Shown here piece after piece: positions 18,071 to 26,982 of a stretch of DNA of 64,000 nt. The notes under the pieces were generated by a model, which saw only the letters and a program-made list of their open reading frames with translations, was not told the DNA's origin and made no database searches. Source of the stretch: Hyphomonadaceae bacterium (lineage in GTDB: Bacteria; Pseudomonadota; Alphaproteobacteria; Caulobacterales; Hyphomonadaceae); NCBI GenBank assembly GCA_024743315.1, contig JANSWU010000001.1, positions 186,001 through 250,000 on the forward strand, written 5' to 3'. A program made the translations under genes and the position numbers. Position 1 is the stretch's first letter. Each line of letters starts with the position of its first letter.

Positions 18071-18502
18071 TCATTTTGCAGGCGCCTTCATCGGATTGAT
18101 GGCGAGCGAAGCGCGGGCCCGCGCGGCTTCCTTGCCGCGAGAGTCATAGAGGTCGGCTTCGGCAAAAATCACTTGTCGGCCAATATTGCGAAGGCGGGCT
18201 GCGACTTCAATCGCGCCAACCCTCACAGGCCGTAAAAAGGTTGTGTGCAGGTCAATCGTCGACGGAAAAGCACGGGTGCCCGTCTTCATTGTCGCAAGCA
18301 TGCCTATCGTATCATCCAACATGGCGGAAAGATAACCGCCCTGGATATAGCCAGCTGGATTGGTGAACTCTTTTTTGCCGCTGAACCGCACGCGCGTTTC
18401 CATCTTGCTCATATCCAGCGAGATCAGCTCGAAGCCGAGCGATTTCGAGCTCTCAGCCGGCTTTGGAAACACTTCCGCGAGAAGGTGGCTGTCATCGGGC
18501 AA
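18071..18502 (-). CDS. PaaI-type hotdog-fold thioesterase
   Basis: A 143-residue single hotdog domain. The family core [23 protein letters not shown] carries the Gly-Gly helix start and the catalytic Asp, followed by [24 protein letters not shown]. It probably hydrolyses acyl-CoA esters, relieving CoA sequestration during beta-oxidation. Only three bases separate it from the upstream acyl-CoA dehydrogenase stop, so they are co-transcribed. The exact chain-length preference cannot be read from sequence. Confidence 0.85.
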   Translation of the reverse strand: MPDDSHLLAEVFPKPAESSKSLGFELISLDMSKMETRVRFSGKKEFTNPAGYIQGGYLSAMLDDTIGMLATMKTGTRAFPSTIDLHTTFLRPVRVGAIEVAARLRNIGRQVIFAEADLYDSRGKEAARARASLAINPMKAPAK

Positions 18503-18505
18503 AGC

Positions 18506-19669
18506 TTACAGCGTCCTCGCGATCAGCATTTTCATGACTTCATTGGCGCCGCCATAGATTCGCTGGACACGGGCGTCCTGGTACATCTGGCCGATCGGAT
18601 ACTCGTCCATATAGCCCCAACCGCCATGCAGCTGCAGGCATTCATCTATGATCTTGCATTGCAGATCAGAGACCCAGTATTTCGACATGGATGCGGTCGC
18701 CGCATCGAGCTCGCCCTTAAGAAGCAGCTCAGTGCAATGATCGACAAATACCTTCGCTACGGTCGCTTCGGTTTTGCACTCTGCCAATTTGAACTGGGTG
18801 TTCTGGAAGTCCATGATTGTGCCGCCAAACGCCTTACGCTGTTTGACATAGGCAATCGTCTCGCGCAGCGCCCGCTCAATCATGCCGAGACCCTGGATAC
18901 CGATAATGTGGCGCTCTTGCGGGAGCTGCTGCATCAGCTGGATGAAACCCTGACCTTCTTCCGGACCCAGCAGGGCTGACGCTGGCACTTTCACATCATC
19001 AAAGAACAGCTCTGACGTGTCCGCGGCCGGTTGGCCGATCTTCTTGAGATTGCGCCCGCGTTCAAAGCCTTCGACCTCATCGGTTTCGACCATCATGATC
19101 GAAATGCCCTTGGCGCCTTTGTTCGGATCGGTCTTGGCGCAAACCAGGATCAAATTGGCCGTTTGACCATTGGTGATGAAGGTCTTGGAGCCATTAATGA
19201 CATAACCATTGCCGTCTTTTTTGGCCGTGGTCTTGATGTTTTGCAGGTCAGAACCTGTGCCGGGCTCGGTCATCGCGATGGCACAGACCAGCTCACCCGA
19301 GGCCAGCTTGGGGAGCAAACGCTGCTTTTGTTCTTCCGAACCGTAATGGATGATGTACGGCGCGACGATCGCATTGTGCAAGCCGATTCCAAAGCCCGCG
19401 ATACCTTGCTGTTCGAGCTGCTCGATGATCACCGCATCATGGCGGAAATCGCCGCCGGCACCGCCATATTCTTCAGGGGCTGAAACGAGCAAGAGTCCCT
19501 GCTCTGCGGCTTTGTACCAGACATCCCGAGGCACCGCGCCGGCTTCCCGCCAGTCTTCAACATGCGGCTTCAGCTCCTTCTCGAAGAATTGCGAAACAGC
19601 TTCATTGAAGATCTTGATCTCCTCATCCTGACGCCATTGCGACAGCGGAACATTGAGGACATCAGACAT
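18506..19669 (-). CDS. Acyl-CoA dehydrogenase (387 aa)
   Basis: A standard-length flavin acyl-CoA dehydrogenase. FAD/substrate motifs are CAIAMTEPGTGSDLQNI and NGYVINGSKTFITNG. The C-terminal part has LQLHGGWGYMDEYPIGQMYQDARVQRIYGGANEVMK, in which the Glu after GGAN is the likely catalytic base. It introduces the first double bond of beta-oxidation and passes electrons to the EtfAB pair encoded at 0.6-2.3 kb. It starts a new transcription unit: the 112-base gap upstream holds the TTGAC-N5-CGTAAA operator-like palindrome. Confidence 0.93.
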   Translation of the reverse strand: MSDVLNVPLSQWRQDEEIKIFNEAVSQFFEKELKPHVEDWREAGAVPRDVWYKAAEQGLLLVSAPEEYGGAGGDFRHDAVIIEQLEQQGIAGFGIGLHNAIVAPYIIHYGSEEQKQRLLPKLASGELVCAIAMTEPGTGSDLQNIKTTAKKDGNGYVINGSKTFITNGQTANLILVCAKTDPNKGAKGISIMMVETDEVEGFERGRNLKKIGQPAADTSELFFDDVKVPASALLGPEEGQGFIQLMQQLPQERHIIGIQGLGMIERALRETIAYVKQRKAFGGTIMDFQNTQFKLAECKTEATVAKVFVDHCTELLLKGELDAATASMSKYWVSDLQCKIIDECLQLHGGWGYMDEYPIGQMYQDARVQRIYGGANEVMKMLIARTL

Positions 19670-19698
19670 GAGCGGGCTCCCAAGACATAATTATGACG

Positions 19699-19714
19699 TT
19701 TACGTTCACGTCAA
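19699..19714 (-). promoter_or_regulatory. Putative MerR operator / -35 of the acyl-CoA dehydrogenase operon
   Basis: On the minus strand this reads TTGACGTGAACGTAAA. TTGACG is a good -35 for the operon starting at 19669, and candidate -10 sequences (TTATGT or TATGTC) lie 18-19 bases away, the long spacing typical of MerR-type promoters. The element is nearly identical to the merR promoter site. Confidence 0.6.
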
Positions 19715-19781
19715 TGTAAGTGATCCAGCCAATTTTGGCCAGTCGTGACGTAACGGGAAGTTGCAGGTAACTTTCCCTATA

Positions 19782-20294
19782 TTACGCCTTTTTGTGACGG
19801 AAAAACTGCGTTTCTGGCTCTTCCTTCAAAGTGATGTCCGGATCGTATTCGGCGTTCAGGCGCGCTGCGAGTTTGATCGACGCGGCATTGTCCTCGTGAA
19901 TTCCGCTGATCAGGACGGGCCATTGCAAAAAGTCGAATGCAAAGTCCCGGGCATTCCTAGCAGCCTCAACGGCGTAACCATGTCCTTCATAACCTTCCCA
20001 AAGAATCCACCCCAATTCCGGATGCGGAATGGATATCGCAGAGTTTAATGAGACCAGACCCACAGCCTTTGCATCTGATTGGCGTTCAATGGTCCAAGCG
20101 CCATGACTGGCTAAAACCCACCGCCCGGCACCCGCCGTGAACAGATCCCATGCGGCACTCCGAGACACGGGACCATCTGTGTATTTGGATCGCGGTGAAG
20201 CGAAGTAAGCCGCAAACGCCTCAAAGTCTTCAATCCGGTAAGGTCGCAGCACCAACCGCTCTGTTTCGAGGGTCGGTGCCACGTTGAACCGCAT
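19782..20294 (-). CDS. GNAT-family N-acetyltransferase (RimJ/RimL type)
   Basis: A 170-residue acetyltransferase. The N-terminus LETERLVLRPYRIEDFEAFA is typical of the RimJ/RimL/Acetyltransf_3 group. The acetyl-CoA binding region is ELGWILWEGYEGHGYAVEAARNARDFAF, and the C-terminal N-x-A-S motif is HEDNAASIKLAARLN. It starts two bases after the upstream acyl-CoA dehydrogenase stop, so it rides on that transcript. The substrate is unknown; the link to fatty-acid metabolism may be only positional. Confidence 0.85.
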   Translation of the reverse strand: MRFNVAPTLETERLVLRPYRIEDFEAFAAYFASPRSKYTDGPVSRSAAWDLFTAGAGRWVLASHGAWTIERQSDAKAVGLVSLNSAISIPHPELGWILWEGYEGHGYAVEAARNARDFAFDFLQWPVLISGIHEDNAASIKLAARLNAEYDPDITLKEEPETQFFRHKKA

Positions 20295-20296
20295 GC

Positions 20297-22078
20297 TTAG
20301 AACCGGTCGGCGGGCAATGCCATCATCAGATCCGCGCCGGTTTTCAGCTTCGCCAAATGTGACGCAGCTTCCGGGAGCACCCGCGAAACATAGTATTTCC
20401 CGGTCACGATCTTGTCGTCATAGAACGGATCGTCGCCCTTTTTCTCCAAGGCCACTTTCGCCATGAGCGCCCACATATAGGTCAACGCCGTGAGTCCGAA
20501 GAGCTGCAGGTAATCGGACGAAGCAGCGCCGGCATTGTTGAAATCGCTCATGCCGTTCTGCATCAGCCAATTGGTGCCATCCTGCAGCTGCGCCTTGGCC
20601 GATTTCAGGCCTTCAATAAACGGCTCGAGTTCCGCGACGCCTTCATGGGTGCCGATAAAATCGTCCATCTCGGCGAAGAAACTGAACACTGCCCGGCCGC
20701 CATTCGAGGCAAGCTTCCGACCGACCAGATCAAGCGCCTGAATACCATTGGTGCCTTCATAGATCAGCGTGATCCGGCAATCGCGGACAAACTGTTCCAG
20801 TCCCCACTCCTGAGTGAAGCCGGATCCACCATGGATCTGTAGTGCCTCATTGGCCATCTTGAAGCCGCGATCGGTGAGGAAGGCTTTGATCACAGGCGTC
20901 ATCAGCGCCATATAGTCTCCGGCTTTTTCGCGGACTTTATCGTCGGGCGACTTGTGATGCAGGTCGCCGAACAGCGCCGTCCAATAGGTGAAAGCCCGCG
21001 CGCCCTCAATGAACGCCTTCTGGTCCATCAACATGCGTCGCACATCCGGATGCACGATCACCGGATCGGCCGGCTTATCCGGGGCTTGGACCCCTTTGAG
21101 CGACCGGCCTTGCAGGCGGTCATTGGCGAAATCGACGGCATTCTGATAGGCGATTTCGGCTTGGCTGAGCCCCTGCATGCCAACCCCAAGGCGCGCTTCG
21201 TTCATCATCACGAACATGGTGCGCATGCCTTTATGCTCTTCGCCAACCAGCCAGCCGGTGGCGCCGTCATAATTCATCACACAAGTCGCATTGCCATGAA
21301 TGCCCATTTTCTCTTCGAGGCCGCCACAGGAGGCTGCATTGCGCTCACCGAGCGAGCCATCCTCATTGACGATGAATTTCGGCACGACAAAGAGTGAGAT
21401 CCCCTTGATGCCTTCCGGCGCGCCTTCGATCCGGGCCAAGACAAGGTGGATGATGTTTTCCGTCAGGTCCTGTTCACCGCCAGAGATCCAGATCTTCTGA
21501 CCCGTGATCTTGTAAGAGCCATCTTCCTGAGGCACCGCCTTGGTTTTGATCAGGCCGAGATCGGTGCCGCATTGGGGCTCCGTCAGGTTCATGGTGCCGG
21601 CCCATTCACCAGAGGCCATTTTCGGGCCGTACTTGGCTTTTTGTTCGTCCGAACCACCCGCCATCAATGCCTCGAATGCGCCAGACGTTAAGCCGGGATA
21701 CATGGCAAAGGCCATGTTCGCCGAGGATGTAATCTCGCTGGTTGCCGTGTTGACAACATAAGGCAGACCCTGGCCGCCCATTTCAGGCGACTTGCCGAGC
21801 AAAGGCCAGCCATTGTCGACCATTTGCTGATAGGCATCGGGAAAGCCATCAGGCGTTTTCACGCTGCCATCCGCATTGCGAATGCAGCCCTGCTGATCGC
21901 CAACCTTGTTGAGCGGGAACAGGACTTCTTTGGCGAACTTACCGGATTCTTCGAGAATGGCGTCCACCAGATCCGGTGTCGCTTCTTCGAAGCCCGGCAG
22001 GTTTGAATAGTTCTGGATCGACAAGACGTCATGCAGGATGAATTGCATGTCGCGAATTGGAGCGTCGTATCGTGGCAT
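20297..22078 (-). CDS. Long-form acyl-CoA dehydrogenase (593 aa, FadE/DmdC-like)
   Basis: A 593-residue member of the longer acyl-CoA dehydrogenase class that has an extra C-terminal domain. Motifs include GTMNLTEPQCGTDLGLIKT, YKITGQKIWISGGEQD and GSGFTQEWGLEQFVRDCRI, then LIYEGTNGIQALDLVGRKL, where the Glu of YEGTNG is the likely catalytic base. Close relatives include FadE-type and 3-methylmercaptopropionyl-CoA (DmdC) dehydrogenases; I cannot separate these by reading. ATG 22078 follows a GAGGGA ribosome site, and an upstream TTG is less likely. It lies downstream of merR, separated by a strong hairpin. Confidence 0.9.
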   Translation of the reverse strand: MPRYDAPIRDMQFILHDVLSIQNYSNLPGFEEATPDLVDAILEESGKFAKEVLFPLNKVGDQQGCIRNADGSVKTPDGFPDAYQQMVDNGWPLLGKSPEMGGQGLPYVVNTATSEITSSANMAFAMYPGLTSGAFEALMAGGSDEQKAKYGPKMASGEWAGTMNLTEPQCGTDLGLIKTKAVPQEDGSYKITGQKIWISGGEQDLTENIIHLVLARIEGAPEGIKGISLFVVPKFIVNEDGSLGERNAASCGGLEEKMGIHGNATCVMNYDGATGWLVGEEHKGMRTMFVMMNEARLGVGMQGLSQAEIAYQNAVDFANDRLQGRSLKGVQAPDKPADPVIVHPDVRRMLMDQKAFIEGARAFTYWTALFGDLHHKSPDDKVREKAGDYMALMTPVIKAFLTDRGFKMANEALQIHGGSGFTQEWGLEQFVRDCRITLIYEGTNGIQALDLVGRKLASNGGRAVFSFFAEMDDFIGTHEGVAELEPFIEGLKSAKAQLQDGTNWLMQNGMSDFNNAGAASSDYLQLFGLTALTYMWALMAKVALEKKGDDPFYDDKIVTGKYYVSRVLPEAASHLAKLKTGADLMMALPADRF

Positions 22079-22104
22079 CTGGGCTTCCCTCAAGTCTTAT
22101 TATT

Positions 22105-22136
22105 AAACCGTGACGCTTGCTTTAGCGTCACGGTTT
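22105..22136 (-). terminator. Hairpin between merR and the long acyl-CoA dehydrogenase
   Basis: A perfect 13-base-pair inverted repeat (22105-22117 and 22124-22136, core CCGTGACGCT / AGCGTCACGG) with a six-base loop, 41 bases after the merR stop. On the minus strand it is followed by TTTAATAATAAG, so it may attenuate merR read-through. It could instead be a protein-binding site. Confidence 0.5.
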
Positions 22137-22176
22137 TGAAAGGTCATTCAACTCATACGAGCCGAACTGTATGTTC

Positions 22177-22656
22177 TCACGCGTCGTCGAGCTGGCGACG
22201 GGCAACGGCATCATAGGCTTTGAGGTTTTCAGCTTCGGCGGCGCCAGGGCCGATCTTCTCAAGCTGCTCCTCGAGCCACTCAATGCCATTGTGCAATTCC
22301 TGCAGCGCCATTTCGATATCTTCGCGCTGGTTTTCGAGCTCTTTGATCTGGTTCTGGAACTTGACCAGCGACATGCGCATTTGAGCGCGCTGGCCATCTT
22401 CGAGCCCATAAAGATCGAGAATTTCACGAATGTCCGCAAGCGGCAGGCCGAGGCGCTTAAGGCGCACAATGATTTTCACGCGACCACGATCCCGGTGCGA
22501 GTAGACACGGGTCATACCGTCCCGAGCGGGATGCAGCATATCCTTGTCTTCATAGAAACGCAGGGCGCGAGGGGTGATTCCAAACTCGCGAGCCAATTCA
22601 GAAATCGAATAAGTCCGGGAGTCAGCGATAGAAAGAGAAGGTACGGTATCAGGCAT
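22177..22656 (-). CDS. MerR-family transcriptional regulator of the fatty-acid cluster
   Basis: A 159-residue regulator. The N-terminal winged helix-turn-helix is TYSISELAREFGITPRALRFYEDKDML, with VYSHRDRGRVKIIVRLKRLGLPLADI as the wing and second helix. A long coiled-coil dimerisation helix follows (LVKFQNQIKELENQREDIEMALQEL), then a short effector tail. It lacks the metal-binding Cys pattern of CueR or MerR. This architecture and position next to acyl-CoA genes resemble LiuR-type regulators of branched-chain and fatty-acid catabolism. Palindromes matching each other precede this gene, the 19669 operon and etfBA. Confidence 0.85.
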   Translation of the reverse strand: MPDTVPSLSIADSRTYSISELAREFGITPRALRFYEDKDMLHPARDGMTRVYSHRDRGRVKIIVRLKRLGLPLADIREILDLYGLEDGQRAQMRMSLVKFQNQIKELENQREDIEMALQELHNGIEWLEEQLEKIGPGAAEAENLKAYDAVARRQLDDA

Positions 22657-22676
22657 GACCGCAACTATGCCTCGTC

Positions 22677-22692
22677 TTTACGCGAACGTCAA
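22677..22692 (-). promoter_or_regulatory. Putative MerR operator / -35 of merR
   Basis: On the minus strand this reads TTGACGTTCGCGTAAA, 21 bases before the merR start. TTGACG is a good -35 and CATAGT (17-base spacing) a possible -10. A second, perfect 12-base palindrome GCTTACGTAAGC lies just upstream at 22705-22716 and could be an auxiliary site. Confidence 0.55.
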
Positions 22693-22763
22693 CGTCAGGC
22701 TCACGCTTACGTAAGCAGAACTATGAACAAGTCTTACGAAATTCCGTGGCAGCGTTTACCTTT

Positions 22764-22778
22764 TTAACCCGGAATTAA
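22764..22778 (+). promoter_or_regulatory. Exact CtrA box upstream of podJ
   Basis: TTAACCCGGAATTAA is an exact TTAA-N7-TTAA match to the CtrA consensus, 85 bases before the podJ start. A GAATC site (GANTC, the CcrM methylation motif) lies at 22831-22835 between box and gene. Cell-cycle control of podJ by CtrA and methylation-dependent factors is known in Caulobacter; here it is inferred. Confidence 0.7.
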
Positions 22779-22863
22779 GGGCGATCGCTCCATCACTCTA
22801 CCGAGAATAGCGAAATCCGCGCGTTTTTTCGAATCAGACGCGGGTTAAATCGGAGTACCGAGT

Positions 22864-25800
22864 ATGAGCCAGTATGGGTCATGGAGCGTTAAAGGTGTTG
22901 ACGATCGCGCGCGCGCCGTCGCCAAGGAAAAAGCGCGGCTAAAGGGCGTCACGCTCGGCGATTATATCAACAATCTCCTCCTCGAAGGTCATTCTGAAGC
23001 GGGGCCGAGAGATTATTTCGAACCAATGAGTTCCCCGCGCCCCGGTGCGTTGGACAGTCTGGCGCAACGGATCGAAGCGGTCGAAGCCCGGTCTACTCTG
23101 GCAATCACCGGGATCGATCAATCCGTACTCGGTTTGCTCGCACGGCTTGAAAATACTGAAAACTCGACTTCCGCCATGGCGGCGGAGGTCGAACGCATGA
23201 TCGACGAGCTGCGCGAGACCCACGAAGAATTGCATGACAAAGTCGGCGCGCTGGAATCTGATGAGAGCGGCCAACAAAGCCTTGAGGCGATGAAAGCGCT
23301 GGAAGATGCGCTCGGCAAGTTGGCGTCGCATGTCTATGAAGAAGGCCGGCTGACCCAAGACGAGACCATGGCCATGAAGGGCCGGGTCGAAGCGGGCTTC
23401 AATGATCTCAATGACCGCGTCGAGGGCATGGAGGTAAAAGTCGAAACGACTTTGGCCGATGCCGCCAAGCGCGTCGAGAAAGCGGTCCAGGAAGCTGAAC
23501 TTCGTGCCGAAGGCACATCCCGGCACCTGTCTGAACGGTTCTCCAATATTGAATCTTCGGTCGCCACCAAATTGTCCAAAGTCGACGAAGTCGATGCCCG
23601 GATGAAAGCCGTCGAAGGGGATGTGTCGGGCGCGATCAGCTCGATGGAAAGCACCCTGGCGCGCATTCAGGACCGTCTCCATCGCGCTGAAACCACGACC
23701 GACACGGCGCTGAAAGCGCTTGAGCACACATTCGCCAATCTTGATGAGCGGATTGATGCGGTCGCGGCCATGGCCAATCCGGAAAAAGCCGATGCCTGGC
23801 GCGCCGAGCTTGAACAGAGGTTTGATGCCCTTGCTGCCGACCTGCGTACCGGGGTCGAACAGTCTCGCCGGCAATTGGCCGAAGAAATTGAACGCGCAGC
23901 CGCGGGCGCGCGCCCCGAATTGATGGGCGAGCTTGAAACGCGCGTGCACGATCTTGAACGCAAGGACGCGACCGACCAGATTGAGCATATTGGCGAACAA
24001 GTGGCGACGCTGTCTGACACGCTTGAAAAGCGTATCGGTGAGAGTGAGCGTCGCAGCGCCGACGCGATTGAGCAAGTCGGTGAACAAGTCGCGACCGCGA
24101 TCAAGCATGTCCAAGCCCGCCAGGAACAGGGGCAACGCGCCCTGACCGAGAAGCTTGCTGCCGTTGAGACAAGGCAGGAAACCAGATTGTCAGATGCGCT
24201 CTGCAACATCTCTGATCGTCTGACTGAGATGCAGAACCAGACGGCCACCGCCGTGTCGCCGGTGCAGCGCGCGATTGTCTCTCTCGCCTCCCGCCTGGAA
24301 GCGCTCGAAGATTTCAACGCGCCGCCAAACGCGCAGCAGAGCGTATCGGACCTGCCAAATCTGCCCGAATTAGAGGTTGATACCCGCCCGATCGAATTGG
24401 CCGAGGTGGATCAACCCGGACCGGACTTAGCCCTTGAAGCGACCCCCGAGGAAATTGCGGATCCGTTCTCGACCGAAACGCTCGAGACTGAAGAACAGGA
24501 TGAATTCATCGCTGGTCTTCCGGACTTTGACGAAGAAACGCGCGAAACCAAGGATTTTGAAGAATCCGAATATGCCGAAGCGTCAGATGACTGGGAGGTG
24601 TCTGCGCCGGACGAACGTGAGTCACTCGATGCTGATGAGGACTATTTAGTCGACTCGGCCTCGATGAATGAACTCGATCCGGATGGCGACGCCGAAGATG
24701 AAGCGGTTTCAGATCCCCTGGCCGAGCTTGGCAGCTGGGAAGAAGCCCAGCAAGAAGCCCGCGATTCAGATGTGTTTGCTGACAGCGAAGAGCCCGCCGC
24801 CTTCGACGAGCTATTGCCAACCTTTGAAGAAGACCTCGCGCACAATACAGACGAGCTCGACCCAACAGAGTCAGACCTTGAAGATGTGCCAGCCGACGAG
24901 GACGCCTCTGATTATCTCAGTCGTGCCCGGACCGCCGCAATCGCCGCGGCGAGTGACAATCAGCGCGATGGCCGGTCGCGGCGGGGACGTCGTTCAGCAG
25001 CCTCAACCCCTGCGAAAGGCGGCAAATCCGGCAATGGTAAGCTTCCCATCATCGCCGCTGCTTCAGTGTTTGCGATCGCCGCCGCAGGCGCGGGTGGCTG
25101 GGTAGCGCTACGCGGAAAACAAGTCACGGCGGATACCAACACGCCAGCGATCGCTACCAAAAGCAGCCTCGCAGAGACCCAAGCCCAGCCAGTTGAAGAG
25201 CCATCGCTTGGCGGTGTTGAATTTGCTGAAGCGACCAATGTCAGCCTCGAAGAAACCTTGTTCGAGGAAGAAGGCAGCGCAGCTGGCATTGAAGAGCTGC
25301 AACCTTCAACCCCGGCCGAGCCAATTGAAATGGCTCTTCCGGTGGATCTCCCCGTCATTCCGGACGCTTTGACCGTCGAGCGCGCGGCTTCGAACGGGAA
25401 CCCAATCGCCCAATACCAGTTGGGGGAGGCGCGTCTTGAAGCGCAGGACCTGGCACAGGGCGCAGATTTGATTCGCAGCGCCGCCGAACAGGGCCTGCCA
25501 GCAGCCCAATACCGTCTCGCTAAACTGCATGAACGCGGCATCGGTGTCCCGCGCGACTTTGCCGAAGCCCGCGCCTGGACGGAACGTGCCGCGCTTGGCG
25601 GGAATGTCAAAGCCATGCACGATCTGGCGGTATTCTATGCAGACGGTGAAGGCGGCCCTCAATCATATGCGGCCGCGGCAGAATGGTTCCGCAAAGCCGC
25701 CGATTTCGGCATCGTCGACAGTCAGTACAATCTTGCTGTCCTGTATGAAAACGGGCTCGGAATTTCGCCAAGTCAGGTCGAAGCTCTGTACTGGTACGAG

Positions 25801-26172
25801 GTGGCGGCGCTGAATGGCGATGCCAGCGCGCCAAGCAATGTCGCCTCTCTTCGCGATGCTCTGCCGCTAGAGCAAGCGCAACAAGCCCAGCGCCGGGCGG
25901 CCAGCTGGTCGATCGCAACGATTGATTCTGCTGCAAATGGCACATTCGGCACCCAGACCTGGGATCGATCAACCCGCAATCAAATTGAAGCGATTCAAAC
26001 CGTGCTGAACGGGCTCGGCTATGATGCGGGTCCGGCCGATGGTCTGGCCGGCGCCGGTACGCGAACGGCCATCCGAGCGTTTCAGGCCGATTCAGGTCTG
26101 GCCACGACTGGCGAGATTGATGCGGCGCTGATCGAAGCGTTAAACGCTGAGGCTCAGAGCTTAGCCGGATAA
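22864..26172 (+). CDS. podJ: PodJ-like polar organising protein
   Basis: A 1102-residue protein with PodJ architecture. The N-terminal signature is SWSVKGVDDRARAVAKEKA, with KGVTLGDYINNLLLEG after it. A long cytoplasmic coiled coil follows (about 60-480), then an acidic low-complexity region (about 490-700) and one membrane segment (about 729-750, LPIIAAASVFAIAAAGAGGW). The periplasmic part has Sel1-like repeats (about 838-990, such as AQYQLGEARLEAQDLAQGADLIRSAA) and a C-terminal peptidoglycan-binding domain (about 1038-1098, VLNGLGYDAGPADGLAGAGT). PodJ marks the flagellar/pili pole in Caulobacter and recruits PleC and others. The gene is preceded by a CtrA box and a GANTC site. Its last 19 bases overlap the convergent gene. 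Confidence 0.85.
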   Translation: MSQYGSWSVKGVDDRARAVAKEKARLKGVTLGDYINNLLLEGHSEAGPRDYFEPMSSPRPGALDSLAQRIEAVEARSTLAITGIDQSVLGLLARLENTENSTSAMAAEVERMIDELRETHEELHDKVGALESDESGQQSLEAMKALEDALGKLASHVYEEGRLTQDETMAMKGRVEAGFNDLNDRVEGMEVKVETTLADAAKRVEKAVQEAELRAEGTSRHLSERFSNIESSVATKLSKVDEVDARMKAVEGDVSGAISSMESTLARIQDRLHRAETTTDTALKALEHTFANLDERIDAVAAMANPEKADAWRAELEQRFDALAADLRTGVEQSRRQLAEEIERAAAGARPELMGELETRVHDLERKDATDQIEHIGEQVATLSDTLEKRIGESERRSADAIEQVGEQVATAIKHVQARQEQGQRALTEKLAAVETRQETRLSDALCNISDRLTEMQNQTATAVSPVQRAIVSLASRLEALEDFNAPPNAQQSVSDLPNLPELEVDTRPIELAEVDQPGPDLALEATPEEIADPFSTETLETEEQDEFIAGLPDFDEETRETKDFEESEYAEASDDWEVSAPDERESLDADEDYLVDSASMNELDPDGDAEDEAVSDPLAELGSWEEAQQEARDSDVFADSEEPAAFDELLPTFEEDLAHNTDELDPTESDLEDVPADEDASDYLSRARTAAIAAASDNQRDGRSRRGRRSAASTPAKGGKSGNGKLPIIAAASVFAIAAAGAGGWVALRGKQVTADTNTPAIATKSSLAETQAQPVEEPSLGGVEFAEATNVSLEETLFEEEGSAAGIEELQPSTPAEPIEMALPVDLPVIPDALTVERAASNGNPIAQYQLGEARLEAQDLAQGADLIRSAAEQGLPAAQYRLAKLHERGIGVPRDFAEARAWTERAALGGNVKAMHDLAVFYADGEGGPQSYAAAAEWFRKAADFGIVDSQYNLAVLYENGLGISPSQVEALYWYEVAALNGDASAPSNVASLRDALPLEQAQQAQRRAASWSIATIDSAANGTFGTQTWDRSTRNQIEAIQTVLNGLGYDAGPADGLAGAGTRTAIRAFQADSGLATTGEIDAALIEALNAEAQSLAG

Positions 26173-26915
26173 GATCCGCGAGCGCCGAAGCGCAGCCGTC
26201 GAAACACGATATAGGCACCGATCACAGCGGTCGCGATGGCCAGCGCATGCATGCCGGTTCGGCTCCAATTGTTCGCAACAATGCCGGTCAGGCCCCAGGC
26301 AACAGCAACGAAATACCAGCCATTGCGGCTGACATAGGTGGCAAAAACATATGCCAGGGTCGCGGCTGGGATGAGGGTCATCCACAAGGACTGCCAGACC
26401 GCATCGGTGACGCCGCGCCCGAGCAGCCAGCGTCCAAGATCCGGCACGCTGATCGACATGGCAACGGTCAGCCAGCCGGCAAATAGCCCAACCGTCAGGC
26501 CGTACAGCAAGGTGCGTCCGGTGCCATCAAAGCGGCCAGTGCGGTCCTGGCGATACGCTGCCTCCCAGGTGAAGAAAGCGATGGGTAGGAGCAGCAAAAA
26601 ATCGAGCCAGACGAGCCCGAACCCCTGCGCACAGAGCATCCAAATGAGGTTTCCGAACGCCGCGAGCGCGAGCGGCGGTGATAATCGTTCGCTGGCTGCA
26701 TCGGGCGCTGCCAAGTTCAAAATCGCAGTGCCAAGCAGGCCCAAAAAGATCAGGCTCCAGATCGAAAAGAAAACGCCGAGCGGAAGCTCAGGCGGGATCC
26801 CGGCAGCTGTCGCCCGGGCACCAATGCTTTCTCCAATGCCAAGTTGCGGCAAGACCGGCACAAAAAACTGCGCGACCACGACCACAAGAAAAAACAGCTT
26901 CATCGGAAATGTCAT
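26154..26915 (-). CDS. Polytopic membrane protein, TspO/MBR-like
   Basis: A 253-residue protein with seven or more hydrophobic segments and many Trp residues. FFSIWSLIFLGLLGTAI, IWMLCAQGFGLVWLDF and LFAGWLTVAMSI resemble the larger, poorly studied TspO/tryptophan-rich sensory protein relatives rather than the five-helix TspO itself. Such proteins bind tetrapyrroles or hydrophobic ligands, but nothing here proves that. The start has a GGAGGA ribosome site. It converges on podJ with a 19-base coding overlap. Function is unassigned. Confidence 0.5.
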   Translation of the reverse strand: MTFPMKLFFLVVVVAQFFVPVLPQLGIGESIGARATAAGIPPELPLGVFFSIWSLIFLGLLGTAILNLAAPDAASERLSPPLALAAFGNLIWMLCAQGFGLVWLDFLLLLPIAFFTWEAAYRQDRTGRFDGTGRTLLYGLTVGLFAGWLTVAMSISVPDLGRWLLGRGVTDAVWQSLWMTLIPAATLAYVFATYVSRNGWYFVAVAWGLTGIVANNWSRTGMHALAIATAVIGAYIVFRRLRFGARGSYPAKL

Positions 26916-26982
26916 AAGAGTCCTCCGCCGCCCCCCTTGGCAAACTCTGTCAGAAACATCCAGTCATGGTTTCGTGATCACG

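Noticed and set aside
22939-24135. 398-codon open frame on the minus strand opposite podJ
   Set aside because: It is the antisense image of the podJ coiled coil. It has no ribosome site or domain, and its repeats mirror podJ codons.
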